Made by a program: the position numbers and the translations under genes | NCBI GenBank assembly: GCA_028277225.1 | Contig: JANQHB010000040.1 | Location: 1 to 64,000, forward strand | Reading direction: 5' to 3' | DNA from: Chlorobium sp. | GTDB taxonomy: Bacteria > Bacteroidota > Chlorobiia > Chlorobiales > Chlorobiaceae | DNA: 64,000 nucleotides | The notes under the pieces: generated by a model | Told to the model about the DNA's origin: nothing | The model's database searches: none | The model's input: only the letters and a program-made list of their open reading frames with translations | Shown: piece by piece, positions 22,407 to 31,659 of the stretch | How positions within the stretch are numbered: the first letter of the stretch is position 1 | Layout of the letters: every line of letters begins with the position of its first letter

Positions 22407-22448
22407 CCTGAACTGAGCCTCCCGACAAGTCGGGAGGCTCAGTTCAGG
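22407..22448. repeat. 42-bp near-perfect palindrome, element-family member and gene-end hairpin
   Basis: Two 20-base arms (CCTGAACTGAGCCTCCCGAC and its inverse) flank two central bases. The outer CCTGAACTGAG and inner CCCGACAAGTCGGG are the two signature parts of the dispersed element family seen at 36644, 39339 and 63967. The last codons and stop of the phosphatase gene (DLN, TGA) lie inside it. It could form a strong hairpin between the phosphatase and nth and act as a terminator, attenuator or mRNA stabiliser. Confidence 0.8.
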
Positions 22449-23137
22449 TCCATGTTTTCTGTCTGCACGATCCGGCGTTCCGGGAGTATGACCGCGCTCA
22501 GTCTGCCAAAAGAGGGATCGTCGGCATAGACACAGCCGGTATCAATGGCAATGAGTTTTTCCAGCATCACGGGCTCCGATATGGGAGTGTGTCCGCATAC
22601 GAGCGTTTTTTCCCAGGTATAGCGGTTATTGGCAAGATAGTCGGAGCGGAGGTGGGTTCTCATCCAGCAGAAATCCTCCGGTTTCAGGTGTTTCAGGTTG
22701 TCACGGATGGACATGTCAGGATCGAGGCCGCCATGAGCGAAGAAATACTGCTCGCTTTCGACATGGTAACTGCAGGAGCGGACAAAGTCAAGATGTTCTT
22801 CAGGTATGTCTCTGCCGTCGGTGCTGCTGTAAGAGTCGAGTGTCGCTTTACCGCCATTCTGCAGCCAGAGCTGCGATTGGCCGGTTTCGAGAAAATCGAG
22901 GAACATACGTTCGTGATTACCCATAAGGAACCTGCAGTCATGATTTTCCCGAAAAGTCAGGAGATAGTCGATGACGGCATTTGATCGTATTCCGCGATCG
23001 ATATAGTCGCCGAGAAAAACAATCTGGTCGGTTTTCTGCAGATCAAGTTTTTCTATGAGGGCCTCGAGGGAATAGAGGCAACCGTGAATATCACCGATTG
23101 CGATAATCCTGTTGTTTTCATGCAGATGATCGGTCAT
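22439..23137 (-). CDS. Metallophosphoesterase, PP2A-like serine/threonine phosphatase or Ap4A hydrolase type
   Basis: A 232-residue phosphatase with the standard metal motifs GDIHG (~17), GDYIDRG (~43), GNHE (~74) and a late GHTP, plus HGG. It is close to bacterial PrpA/PrpE-type protein phosphatases and bis(5'-nucleosyl)-tetraphosphatases, so the substrate may be phosphoprotein or Ap4A. It follows nusB by 30 bp in a leftward block. Its C-terminal codons are supplied by the dispersed palindromic element. Confidence 0.85.
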   Translation of the reverse strand: MTDHLHENNRIIAIGDIHGCLYSLEALIEKLDLQKTDQIVFLGDYIDRGIRSNAVIDYLLTFRENHDCRFLMGNHERMFLDFLETGQSQLWLQNGGKATLDSYSSTDGRDIPEEHLDFVRSCSYHVESEQYFFAHGGLDPDMSIRDNLKHLKPEDFCWMRTHLRSDYLANNRYTWEKTLVCGHTPISEPVMLEKLIAIDTGCVYADDPSFGRLSAVILPERRIVQTENMDLN

Positions 23138-23167
23138 TGAAAATGGCGCATAGTTCCTGTCATATGG

Positions 23168-23668
23168 TCAGGAGCCGGATGTTTCTCCCGATTTCAGTTT
23201 TGCGGTTCTGGACTTGTCAATAAGGCCTCGGCCGCATTTTTTGATCTTGCCGGTTTCTTTAAGGTCATTGAAGATTGCATCGAGAATGCCGTTGACAAAC
23301 TTGCTGCTTTTATCCGTGCTGTTGAATTTCTTTGCTATCTCGATCGCTTCATTGATGGACACCTTGGGAGGAATATCTTCGAAATAGAGCAGTTCGGCAA
23401 GAGCCATTCTCAGGATGTTTTTGTCGATAATGGCTATCCTGTTCATGTCCCAGTTAAAGGTGTGACTGGAAATATAGTCGTCAATTTCTTGTTTGTGATC
23501 GATGATGCTTTGGAGAAGAGCCCTGAAAAAACTGACAGCTTTAGGATCTTTTGCGATTTCAGGTGTTATCAGCCAGTCTGCTGCTGTTTCGAGATCGGTT
23601 TCCCTGAGTTCAAGCGTATGTAAGGCCTGAATGATCATTTCCCGAATTTTCCGGCGGTAGGTTTTCAT
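23168..23668 (-). CDS. nusB: Transcription antitermination factor NusB
   Basis: A 166-residue all-helical protein with the NusB pattern: KIREMIIQALHTLE, FNWDMNRIAIIDKNILRMAL, ELLYFEDIPPKVSINEAIEI, AKKFNSTDKSSKFVNGILDA. It binds boxA RNA with S10 to promote rRNA transcription antitermination. The basic C-terminal extension (KKCGRGLIDKSRTAKLKSG) is longer than in E. coli. It is in a block with smc, a HAD gene, a phosphatase and nth. Confidence 0.93.
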   Translation of the reverse strand: MKTYRRKIREMIIQALHTLELRETDLETAADWLITPEIAKDPKAVSFFRALLQSIIDHKQEIDDYISSHTFNWDMNRIAIIDKNILRMALAELLYFEDIPPKVSINEAIEIAKKFNSTDKSSKFVNGILDAIFNDLKETGKIKKCGRGLIDKSRTAKLKSGETSGS

Positions 23669-23686
23669 GGTGAGGATAGTAAAATA

Positions 23687-24379
23687 TTAAATGGACAGAA
23701 TGTGACTGACTACCTTCCCGGTGTCGCTGAAATCCTCATAAAGAGCATCGGGTGAATATGCTTCGAGACGTTCCGCGGAATAGGTGCCGGTTGCGACTGC
23801 AATAGATTTTGCATCTATTGCCTTTGCACAGTTGATGTCGTGTTCAGTGTCACCGATGATAACCACCTCTTCACTTTTGAAGCGTTTGCCTGTCAGTCTG
23901 TAGGCACGTTCAACAGCTATTGCCGGCAGTTCGTTTCTATGGCTGGCATCGTCGGCAAAGGCCCCGAACGGGAAATAGTCGTTAAGGGACGGGAGCTCCA
24001 GTTTATGCCTGCCTGAGCCCTCGAAGTTTCCTGTAAGAAGACCGAGAACGATATCTGTCATGCTGCTGAGTGCTTCCAGGAGCGCAGCAACGCCCTGCAT
24101 GACCTCAATGTCTTCTGCAAGGAGTCTCTGTTTGAGGAGGCTGATATACGTTTCTTTGGCCATCGGGTATTTTTCCTCAATAGCGGCATCCTGCAGCCCT
24201 GCGTTTCTGAGGACTTCATAGATGATGATACCATCCATTTTTCCGGCAAAGTTATGGCCCTGGGCGCTGCCTTCCGTTCCGTAGACACACATGAGTGCGT
24301 CACCGAGAATGCGCCGGTTCCTGCTGTTGGTGAGCAGTAAAGTCCCGTCGATATCAAACAGAACGAGTTTCTTTGTCAT
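23687..24379 (-). CDS. HAD-superfamily hydrolase (phosphoglycolate phosphatase-like)
   Basis: A 230-residue HAD phosphatase. Motif I LVLFDIDGTLLLT (DxDGT), motif II near LLTGNFEGSGRHKLE, and motif III/IV VVIIGDTEHDINCAKAID are all visible. An alpha-helical cap lies between residues 20 and 90. The substrate is unknown, and phosphoglycolate phosphatase is only the nearest general label. The start overlaps the smc 3' end by 26 bp, which indicates coupled expression. Confidence 0.85.
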   Translation of the reverse strand: MTKKLVLFDIDGTLLLTNSRNRRILGDALMCVYGTEGSAQGHNFAGKMDGIIIYEVLRNAGLQDAAIEEKYPMAKETYISLLKQRLLAEDIEVMQGVAALLEALSSMTDIVLGLLTGNFEGSGRHKLELPSLNDYFPFGAFADDASHRNELPAIAVERAYRLTGKRFKSEEVVIIGDTEHDINCAKAIDAKSIAVATGTYSAERLEAYSPDALYEDFSDTGKVVSHILSI

Positions 24380-27300
24380 CGGAAGACGGTGTTCTTACGG
24401 TTTGATGTTTTGCCAGCTTGACAGGGATCAGCTTGGAGATGCCTTCTTCCTCCATAGTGACTCCGTAAAGCGCTTGTGATGAGGCCATGGTCTTTTTGTT
24501 GTGCGTAACAATAATAAATTGAGTGTTTTTCTCAAATTTTCTGAGGAGTTTAATGAAGCGATCGATATTTGCATCGTCAAGAGGAGCGTCGACTTCGTCG
24601 AGGATGCAGAACGGGCTTGGTTTGACGAGGTAAATGGCAAAAAGCAGCGATAACGCAGTGAGTGCCTTTTCCCCGCCGCTTAACTGTTCAATCGACAAAG
24701 GCCGTTTTCCGCGCGGTCTTGCAATAATAGATATCTGCGCTTCAAGCGGGTCATCCCCTTTGGCGAGAATAAGGTCCGCTTCATCATTTTCTTCGAACAG
24801 TTCCCTGAATATCCTCACAAAATTTCTCCTTACTTCCGAGAACGTCTCTTCGAATTTTTTCAGGGCGGTCTTGTTTATTTCTTCAATTGTTGTTTTGAGC
24901 TGAGCCTCAGCGGCAAGCAGATCGTTTTTCTGCTCACTGAGAAAATCCAGCCGTTCCTTTTCGGTCTCGTATTCTTCAAGAGCAAGTTCGTTGACCGCTC
25001 CGAATCCTTCTGCCCGTTCACGCAGCGCTTCGAGTCGTTTTCCCGCATCTTCGCGATCGAAGTTCTCCGGAACGGTAAGATCGATATCTTCAACATGACA
25101 GTTGTAACGGGTTTCAGCGTATGTGATGAGTGTGTCAATGGATTTTTCAAGTTCGGACGATTGCCTTTGCAGCTCTTCCTGGACCTGGGTTTCCACTTCG
25201 TGTTTTCTGCGGAGTTCCCTGAGTTCAGCCCGTTGTTCCTGGTTTTTTACCTTGCATTCGTTGTATGCGGTTTCCATTTCAGCAAGGATCTGCTGTTCGC
25301 GTCCTGAAGAGACCATAAGGGATTCCAGGTCGGATTGTTTTTTTCGTGTCTCTTCCTTTGTTCCTTCAAGAGATCGTTTTGCCTCTTCTACGTCATCGTT
25401 CAGACGTTCTGTTTCTCTTTTCAGCGATTCCATGTTCTGTGAGGTGGTCGATATGCGCAGCCTCAGTTTTTCAAATTCAAGAAAACTGTCCTTATAAACA
25501 TTGTTCAGGTTCTGGAGTTCGAACATGTGTTTTCGGACTATCGCCTCGGATTCGGTTTCCTTTTGGCGGGCATGTTCAAGCGCTTCGAACAGTTTCTGAT
25601 GTTGTTGTGCATGCTCATCGAGTTCAACTGTCAGTTCCTTCTGTTCCTCTTGGACTGTATGGAGTCGGGCTTCAGCTTCTCCGGTATCATGCCCGGTCCG
25701 TTCGATAACCTGGTTCCGGTTTTCCAGCTCCATATCGATCCGGAGCAGTTTGTTTTCAAGGTGTGCAAGTTCCTGCGCAAGGGAAGCGGCTCGCTTTTCC
25801 CTTTCTTCCAGTCGTATCTCCCGGAGCCTGTTGTTGAGTTCCAGAATTTCTTTTTCAGTTGTGCGGATCTCTTCCGAAAGGCCGCTTTCTTCTTTTCGTA
25901 ACAGGTCACGTTCCGCTTTTTTGCCGAGACGCAGGCCTTCGTTCTCAATGATGCTGCCGCCCAGAAGAATGCCGGCACCGCCTGTTTTTTCTCCGTCCGG
26001 CGTGACGAAGGTGCAGTCCGGATTTTCAACGGCAAGCCGTTCGGCCGTATCGAGATCCCTGGTGATATAGCAGCGCCTGATGAATGTCGACAAGGCGCGG
26101 TCCAGTTCATCGGAAACGGTGACGATATCTTTTATCTTTCGGGCACCTTCAATCTCCTGTTCTTCGGATGGCAGGGATTTCCTGATGAGTTCAAGGACAA
26201 GAAAGCAGACTTTTCCTTTTTTTGCCTCATTGAGAGAACGGATGCCTGCTCTTGCTTCCTGCAGCGTTGAACAGACATAATAGCCAAGGGTGTCGCCAAA
26301 AAGGGCATTGATTGCTTTCCGGTGTTCTGCATCAAGCTGAATGAGGTCGGAGAGACACCCGAAGCCGTAACGTTCTTTGCTTTTTTCCAACCATGCGATC
26401 CCCTCCGGAAGGCCTTCATAGTTGTCAAGGATGGAATTTGCCAGCAGAAGGCTGTTTTTCAGGTGGTCGAGGCGGGACCGCTGAGCCAGCAGGTGTTCTT
26501 TTTTTGATTCCAACTGTTGTTTGAGCGTAGTCTGCAGCTTTTTCAGGGCCTCCAGTTCCGTTCTTTCTGCAGCCAGCAATGTCTGCCGCGTATCGATCAG
26601 TTCGGAGGTTTCCTTTCTGGAGGGCAGGATGGTGTCGATAGCGTTGCGGGTTTCCTTGTTATGCTGCTCCAGGCGGTTCAAAGCGTTTTTCAGGTGTTCG
26701 GTACTGGTTTCGAGTTTCTGGCGGGCCACATGGAGCCGAGAACCTGATTTCTGGTGTGTTGAAATGTTTTCTCTGATCTCTTCAGCTTTCTTTCTGGCCT
26801 CTTCAAGAGCCGACTGGAGCGTGTCCTGAACCTGCTTCAGTTCATCGAGTTCTTTTTGACGGCTTCTGCAGGCAGCTTCATGCGGTGCGATTTCGTGCGA
26901 GAGTGTTTGTTCCTGTTTTTCAAGTTCTGTAACCGTGTCTTTTTTTGCTGCTGCCGATTCGGTGATGCGGACGATCATGTTCTGATAGCTTTTTTCCTGT
27001 TCATGCAGTTGCAGGATGTTTTTTTCAAGCTCGTGCTGATGGTTGTTTTTTTCGTTCAAATCTTTTTGCGCGGCAGCAAGACGGCGTTCCTGCTCGAGCT
27101 GACGCAGTTCCGACTCCTGTAATGTGCTGTCCCGGGTAGATATTCCTGTTGTCAGTTTCTGCAGGAGGGCTGTCTGTTCAGACAGTTCGGCTTTGAGCGG
27201 CCGGAGTTTCTCTTTATGATCGTCATAGTTGAGCCTGGTGAGTTTCAGGTCGAGTTCCCTGAGTGATGTCTGCAACTCGTGGTGCTGTTCGGCTTTTCTG

Positions 27301-27926
27301 ACCTGGGATTTCAGGTTGCGGACTTTTTTTGAAACTTCCGAAATGACATCATCAACGCGTTCCAGATCACGGTTTGTGCTTTCAAGTTGTCTGAATGTCT
27401 GTTTCCGGCGTTGCTTGTATCGGGTTATGCCTGCGGCCTCTTCGAAAAGCCGCAACCTTTCGTCACTCTTGTTGTTGATGATCTCTTCGATCATCTTCAG
27501 TTCAATCACGGAATATGCGTCGCTTCCCATGCCGGTATCGGCAAAGAGGTCGACGATGTCTTTCAGTCTGCAGGGGACCAGGTTGAGAAGGTAATCGCTG
27601 TCGCCGTTCCGGTAGAGTCTGCGGGTGACGGTGATTTCACTATATTCGGTCGGCAGAACATTGCGTGTGTTTTCAATGGTGATTGAGACTTCGGTCATAC
27701 TCAGGGGCTTGAATGACCTTGACCCGTTGAATATGATATTTTCCATTTTTGCAGAGCGGAGCAGCGAGGTTTTCTGTTCTCCCAGAACCCAGCGGATCGC
27801 ATCGACAACGTTTGTTTTTCCGCAGCCGTTCGGACCTACGATCGATGTCAGCCCCTTGTCAAAAGTGATCCGGGTCTTGTGCGCAAAACTTTTAAAGCCG
27901 AGAAGCTCAATTTTTGAAAGATACAT
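24354..27926 (-). CDS. smc: Chromosome segregation ATPase SMC
   Basis: A 1190-residue condensin core protein. The N-terminal Walker A is GPNGCGKTNVVDAIRWVLGE. Two very long coiled coils (~170-500 and ~660-1010) surround a hinge (~520-640, containing YGFGCLSDLIQLDAEHRKAI and GGAGILLGGSII). The C-terminal signature LSGGEKALTALSLLFAIYLV is followed by Walker B CILDEVDAPLDDANIDRF. It compacts and segregates the chromosome with ScpA and ScpB, neither of which is in this window. It is full length and heads the block that also carries a HAD gene and nusB. Confidence 0.97.
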   Translation of the reverse strand: MYLSKIELLGFKSFAHKTRITFDKGLTSIVGPNGCGKTNVVDAIRWVLGEQKTSLLRSAKMENIIFNGSRSFKPLSMTEVSITIENTRNVLPTEYSEITVTRRLYRNGDSDYLLNLVPCRLKDIVDLFADTGMGSDAYSVIELKMIEEIINNKSDERLRLFEEAAGITRYKQRRKQTFRQLESTNRDLERVDDVISEVSKKVRNLKSQVRKAEQHHELQTSLRELDLKLTRLNYDDHKEKLRPLKAELSEQTALLQKLTTGISTRDSTLQESELRQLEQERRLAAAQKDLNEKNNHQHELEKNILQLHEQEKSYQNMIVRITESAAAKKDTVTELEKQEQTLSHEIAPHEAACRSRQKELDELKQVQDTLQSALEEARKKAEEIRENISTHQKSGSRLHVARQKLETSTEHLKNALNRLEQHNKETRNAIDTILPSRKETSELIDTRQTLLAAERTELEALKKLQTTLKQQLESKKEHLLAQRSRLDHLKNSLLLANSILDNYEGLPEGIAWLEKSKERYGFGCLSDLIQLDAEHRKAINALFGDTLGYYVCSTLQEARAGIRSLNEAKKGKVCFLVLELIRKSLPSEEQEIEGARKIKDIVTVSDELDRALSTFIRRCYITRDLDTAERLAVENPDCTFVTPDGEKTGGAGILLGGSIIENEGLRLGKKAERDLLRKEESGLSEEIRTTEKEILELNNRLREIRLEEREKRAASLAQELAHLENKLLRIDMELENRNQVIERTGHDTGEAEARLHTVQEEQKELTVELDEHAQQHQKLFEALEHARQKETESEAIVRKHMFELQNLNNVYKDSFLEFEKLRLRISTTSQNMESLKRETERLNDDVEEAKRSLEGTKEETRKKQSDLESLMVSSGREQQILAEMETAYNECKVKNQEQRAELRELRRKHEVETQVQEELQRQSSELEKSIDTLITYAETRYNCHVEDIDLTVPENFDREDAGKRLEALRERAEGFGAVNELALEEYETEKERLDFLSEQKNDLLAAEAQLKTTIEEINKTALKKFEETFSEVRRNFVRIFRELFEENDEADLILAKGDDPLEAQISIIARPRGKRPLSIEQLSGGEKALTALSLLFAIYLVKPSPFCILDEVDAPLDDANIDRFIKLLRKFEKNTQFIIVTHNKKTMASSQALYGVTMEEEGISKLIPVKLAKHQTVRTPSSDDKETRSV

Positions 27927-28067
27927 CTGCTCGGGTGCAATTGACCGTGATAAAGAAAACGTTCTACCACTGAACGTTATCGGTATAGCAGAAAATGCCG
28001 CTCATCGGGCGGGCTTTTTGCTAGAAGAACAAATAAATTAAAGAAAAAAAGCAATTGAAATGAACAA

Positions 28068-28988
28068 TCAGGGGTCGGGTTCAGACCGGCGGGCGCCATT
28101 TTTTATCGAAACGGCAATCGCAACGGTTTCGAATGCTTCCCGCACATCATGAACCCTCAGAATATTTGCCCCGTTAAGAAGGGCAGCAGTGTTTGCCGCT
28201 ATTGTAGCCGTCAGTCTCTTGTCAGGTGGAGGAACGGTGCCGGAGTCATCATCCTGAATGACTTTGCCGAGAAACGATTTTCTCGAAACACCGGCGAGCA
28301 ACGGTCGTTCTAGAGCATGCAGCCTGTCGAGTGATTTCAACAGTTCGTAATTATCTGCTACGCTTTTACCGAATCCGAACCCGGGATCGAGAATGATGTT
28401 GTCTACCCCCTGTTTTTCAGCGTTGTTCATAATGGTGCCGAGTTCTTTCATGATCCTGTTCATGATCGGCGTTTCAGTTGCGTCAGATGTCCTGTGACTC
28501 CATTGCAGATGTTCCGGCCTTGCTGTCGTGTGCATGAGAACCGCGGTGGCCTGATACTCCTGGCAGACCTTGCCGATATCCGGGTCGAACCTGAAGCCGG
28601 ATATATCGTTGACGATCTGGGCTCCTGCCTGCAGTGCTTCTTCGGCAACCCGGGCTTTATAGGTGTCGATGGAGATCATGATGTCGGACCGGTTTCTCAG
28701 TTCACGGATTACGGGAATGGTCCGGCGCAGTTCCTCGTCTGTATCGACACGCTCTGCTCCGGGCCTTGTGGATTCTCCTCCGATGTCGATAATGCCCGCT
28801 CCATCTTTTTCCATGGCCAGTGCTTTCGCAACGGTGCAGTCGATCCGGTTTGAGTCCTCTTCGTTACTGAAGCGTCCCCCGTCGTAAAATGAATCCGGAG
28901 TTGTGTTGAGGATTCCCATGATCACGGGGCTGCCGGTAAGGTCGAGCACACGATCCCGGCATACCAGTCTGTAGTTGTTTTTTTCCAT
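28068..28988 (-). CDS. folP: Dihydropteroate synthase
   Basis: Condenses p-aminobenzoate with dihydropterin pyrophosphate in folate synthesis. The TIM-barrel signatures are clear: VIMGILNTTPDSFYDGGRF, DIGGESTRPGAE, IVNDISGFRFDP, and DNIILDPGFGFGKSV, with the ending NILRVHDVREAFE. The length is 306 residues. It lies 140 bp upstream of smc and 39 bp downstream of the site-2 protease gene on the same strand. Confidence 0.95.
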   Translation of the reverse strand: MEKNNYRLVCRDRVLDLTGSPVIMGILNTTPDSFYDGGRFSNEEDSNRIDCTVAKALAMEKDGAGIIDIGGESTRPGAERVDTDEELRRTIPVIRELRNRSDIMISIDTYKARVAEEALQAGAQIVNDISGFRFDPDIGKVCQEYQATAVLMHTTARPEHLQWSHRTSDATETPIMNRIMKELGTIMNNAEKQGVDNIILDPGFGFGKSVADNYELLKSLDRLHALERPLLAGVSRKSFLGKVIQDDDSGTVPPPDKRLTATIAANTAALLNGANILRVHDVREAFETVAIAVSIKNGARRSEPDP

Positions 28989-29027
28989 GGTTCTCTGTTG
29001 CTCGGTTTAGGCAGGTATTTTCCGTAA

Positions 29028-30044
29028 TCAGGTGATCCCGAAAGGAACCGGGGTGAAACACAGGATGAAAATAAGGATGGCAAGCCATCCTGTCAGGAGC
29101 CTGCCGGTCGAGAGTTCATGATCGTTCATGGTTGGCGGATGGCCTGAACCGAGTAGGCGTGAGAGGATCATTGCCCAGAGTATCCAGCCTGGCCAGGACC
29201 ATGATGTAACGGATTCCGGAAAAGGAAGAGGCATACCGGGCCTGAAGAGCTCCACCAGGATCAGGACAAGCGATGGCAGGCCGAGCAGGGTAATGATGAG
29301 CAAAAAGATTTTCGAGCCGGTCTTGTGCCGTTTTTTCCCGAACATCGCATAGATGATATGTCCGCCGTCGAGCTGACCGACCGGAAGAAGGTTCAGTGCG
29401 GTAACGAAACAGCCCAGCCATCCCGCAAAAAGATAAGGGTAATGGTACATTTCGAACGCCGGAGGACGGTAGACGGGGTTCAGAATGTTTTCAAGCAGTA
29501 TATAGAGCAGGTTTTTTCCCAGATACAAGGTGTTTTCAGGCGGCACGGAAGGAATTCCTCCCAGAAGCTTGTATTCGGGATGAATGGTGTAGATGTATTC
29601 CGGAGGCGGAAGGTGAGTGAAGCCGTATACAAGGAGCCCGAGGGCTATCACGAAGCCTGCAAGAGGCCCGGATATTCCGGTGTCGAATAACGCGTTCGTT
29701 CCGGGAATTCTGTCCCTGATACGGATAACGGCTCCAAGCGTTCCGAGACTGAGCAGAAAGGGCAGGGGAGGAACGGGAATGAAAAAGGGGAGCGTTGAGC
29801 GCATGCGATGGTACAGGGAGGCGAAAAAATGTCCGAACTCATGTGTTCCCAGAAATACCATCAGTGAGATGCTGTAGGGGAGACCGTATGCCAGATCGTT
29901 CAGCAGCGACTGCATGTGGTTAAACCGCAGAGGGTGACCTGTCCAGAATGCTCCGGCCCAGACTGTTGTCAGGAAGGTAAGGAAAAAAAGGCCGATGTGC
30001 AGGGGATAGTTCTGTTCCTTCAGTATGCTTTGCCGAGAGGCCAA
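29028..30044 (-). CDS. Site-2 protease family (M50) intramembrane metalloprotease
   Basis: A 338-residue multi-pass membrane protein with a zinc motif HEFGHFFASLYHR in an early helix and the distal metal ligand motif VGQLDGGHIIYAMFG (~220-234). About seven hydrophobic segments are visible. No PDZ domain is obvious, so it belongs to the short M50B forms rather than RseP. Members cleave membrane-bound regulators within the bilayer. No substrate candidate is adjacent. It is the first gene before folP. Confidence 0.85.
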   Translation of the reverse strand: MASRQSILKEQNYPLHIGLFFLTFLTTVWAGAFWTGHPLRFNHMQSLLNDLAYGLPYSISLMVFLGTHEFGHFFASLYHRMRSTLPFFIPVPPLPFLLSLGTLGAVIRIRDRIPGTNALFDTGISGPLAGFVIALGLLVYGFTHLPPPEYIYTIHPEYKLLGGIPSVPPENTLYLGKNLLYILLENILNPVYRPPAFEMYHYPYLFAGWLGCFVTALNLLPVGQLDGGHIIYAMFGKKRHKTGSKIFLLIITLLGLPSLVLILVELFRPGMPLPFPESVTSWSWPGWILWAMILSRLLGSGHPPTMNDHELSTGRLLTGWLAILIFILCFTPVPFGIT

Positions 30045-30375
30045 TCGTTTCTCCGGGGCAGGTTGATGATGATGGGAAAACTGATAACAAGTATACGTTT
30101 TTTACCGGAAAAAACGGTTTTTGAAGTGATATCCGCCGGTCCGGATGGTACGTTGGCGATGAAAATGATAACAGGCAGACCGGTATAGTGTTTCAGTATT
30201 CTGATGACGCCGGTGTCATTTTGTAGGCGCCGCAATCAAGATCATGGCGTTTGAGCAGTATGAGTATTTTTCGCTCGACCTGATCGTATGTCTCGGAGAT
30301 GAATGGTTTGAAAAGTTGGCTGCAGAGCCGGTATTGCTGAGGGCTGCCGATGCTGCTGCCCGGATCGGGCCATTG
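30045..30375. other. Spacer of 331 bp with two very short open frames
   Basis: The spacer separates the S2P gene from the methyltransferase gene, both leftward. On the plus strand a 40-codon frame (30066-30188, beginning MMMGKLITSIRFLPEKTV) and a 49-codon frame (30244-30393, beginning MAFEQYEYFSLDLIVCLGDE) have gene-like codon use, but neither has a recognised domain. I do not call them genes. No RNA structure or repeat was noticed. Confidence 0.3.
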
Positions 30376-31305
30376 TCAGGGAGTATTGGATAAGGGATTT
30401 TTCTCTTGAAACGGCAGATCAAGTACGGTCAGCGGCCATGAAAAAAAAGTGCACTCGAGCTTTCGGCCCGTCGCGATCGATGCGATCATGTCGAGCTCGA
30501 CCTCACTGTAGAACTTTCTTGCCGATGTGAGTCCGTCAAGCGCAAGAAGTGGAACACCCTGCAGCATTGCTGTCATGGGGACGCCTGCAACAAGATCGAT
30601 GCCGCGATGCCCATCGAGCCCGATGAATTTCTGTGCGCCATGCTTGCGGCTCTGGACAAGTATCCTTGCCAGTTGTCCCGGAGAAAAATGATGCATGCTC
30701 TGTGCCAGGAGGATAATGTCGCATTGACATCCTTCGCGGAGGTTCATTGCAAAAGCGTTGATTGTCCTGAACTGTACAGGAAGGTTTTTTTCTGCAGCCT
30801 GTTCGTTACAGTAATCGACGTATTCGGGAACGATATCAGAACCGGTTATCTCCGCCGGCAGTGTTTCCTGTTGTATCTTTTCTGCGATCGCCAGCGCAAG
30901 TCCTCCGGCCCCGCTTGCCAGTTCCAGAATTCTTGCCGGACGATTCTGCTGCCGGGCAATGGTACGAATGGAGGATTCTATGACGGAGATATATTCCGGA
31001 TAGAGCCTCATCATGGAATTCATCCTGTCAAGAGCGACGATCATATCCAGCTTTTTTGCCGGGGACATCGAAGGGCTGTCCATATGCTCCTGTTCATCGG
31101 TGCGTAACGTTCTGTCTGCCAGTTCGGCAACAAGAAACATTCCCCCCAGTTGTTTCGAGACTGTGAATCTCTCATCGAGAAACGCCCGGTGACAGCGGTT
31201 GACGGTTTCCTCGAGTTCTTCCTCAGTTTCCCATTGCAACGGGAAGGAAAGGCTGTCGAGAATAGTGTTGAGCGCTATGCTCCCGGCTGTTTTGAGTTGC
31301 AGCAT
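30376..31305 (-). CDS. Class I SAM-dependent methyltransferase
   Basis: A 309-residue protein. The SAM-binding motif I is RILELASGAGGLALAIAEKI (~138-157), followed by EITGSDIVPEYVDYCNEQAA (acidic motif II) and CDIILLAQSMHHFSPGQLAR. The N-terminal ~130 residues are helical and not diagnostic. The C-terminal part (GVPMTAMLQGVPLLALDGLT) suggests a small-molecule or lipid methyltransferase rather than an rRNA enzyme, but the substrate is unknown. It is transcribed alone leftwards and diverges from the outer-membrane protein gene. Confidence 0.8.
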   Translation of the reverse strand: MLQLKTAGSIALNTILDSLSFPLQWETEEELEETVNRCHRAFLDERFTVSKQLGGMFLVAELADRTLRTDEQEHMDSPSMSPAKKLDMIVALDRMNSMMRLYPEYISVIESSIRTIARQQNRPARILELASGAGGLALAIAEKIQQETLPAEITGSDIVPEYVDYCNEQAAEKNLPVQFRTINAFAMNLREGCQCDIILLAQSMHHFSPGQLARILVQSRKHGAQKFIGLDGHRGIDLVAGVPMTAMLQGVPLLALDGLTSARKFYSEVELDMIASIATGRKLECTFFSWPLTVLDLPFQEKNPLSNTP

Positions 31306-31659
31306 GAACGTTCTGCTTGTTTTTTTCTCCGGAGGAGATACGGCGTATTCGCCACAGACAGTGGCAATAAAGGTAAGATGTTCTCAATATATGCTTGCTT
31401 GTGAAATTTCTGAAACACGTTCAATGGACTCCGCCGGTCCGGGTCAGTGCTGAAACGGAAAACGGAGTAAGGATGCTTGCACAGTGCTGTAAAGCAATCG
31501 ACATGTGGCAGGAGGGCAGAATGGATGGTCCAGAATGAAATGCAGGTTATCCGATAATCGTGTTACGTTCCTGCAAACACCGCCCGGCATCTTCGTCAGA
31601 CACACTACATTTTTTACTGGATTTGATTCGTCAGCACTATTTTTATCAAGGAGCACGTT
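31306..31659. other. Divergent intergenic region, 354 bp
   Basis: Lies between the leftward methyltransferase and the rightward outer-membrane protein gene. It must hold both promoters. A good ribosome-binding site (AAGGAG) precedes the ATG at 31660. No repeat of the window's families and no supported ORF were seen. Confidence 0.4.
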
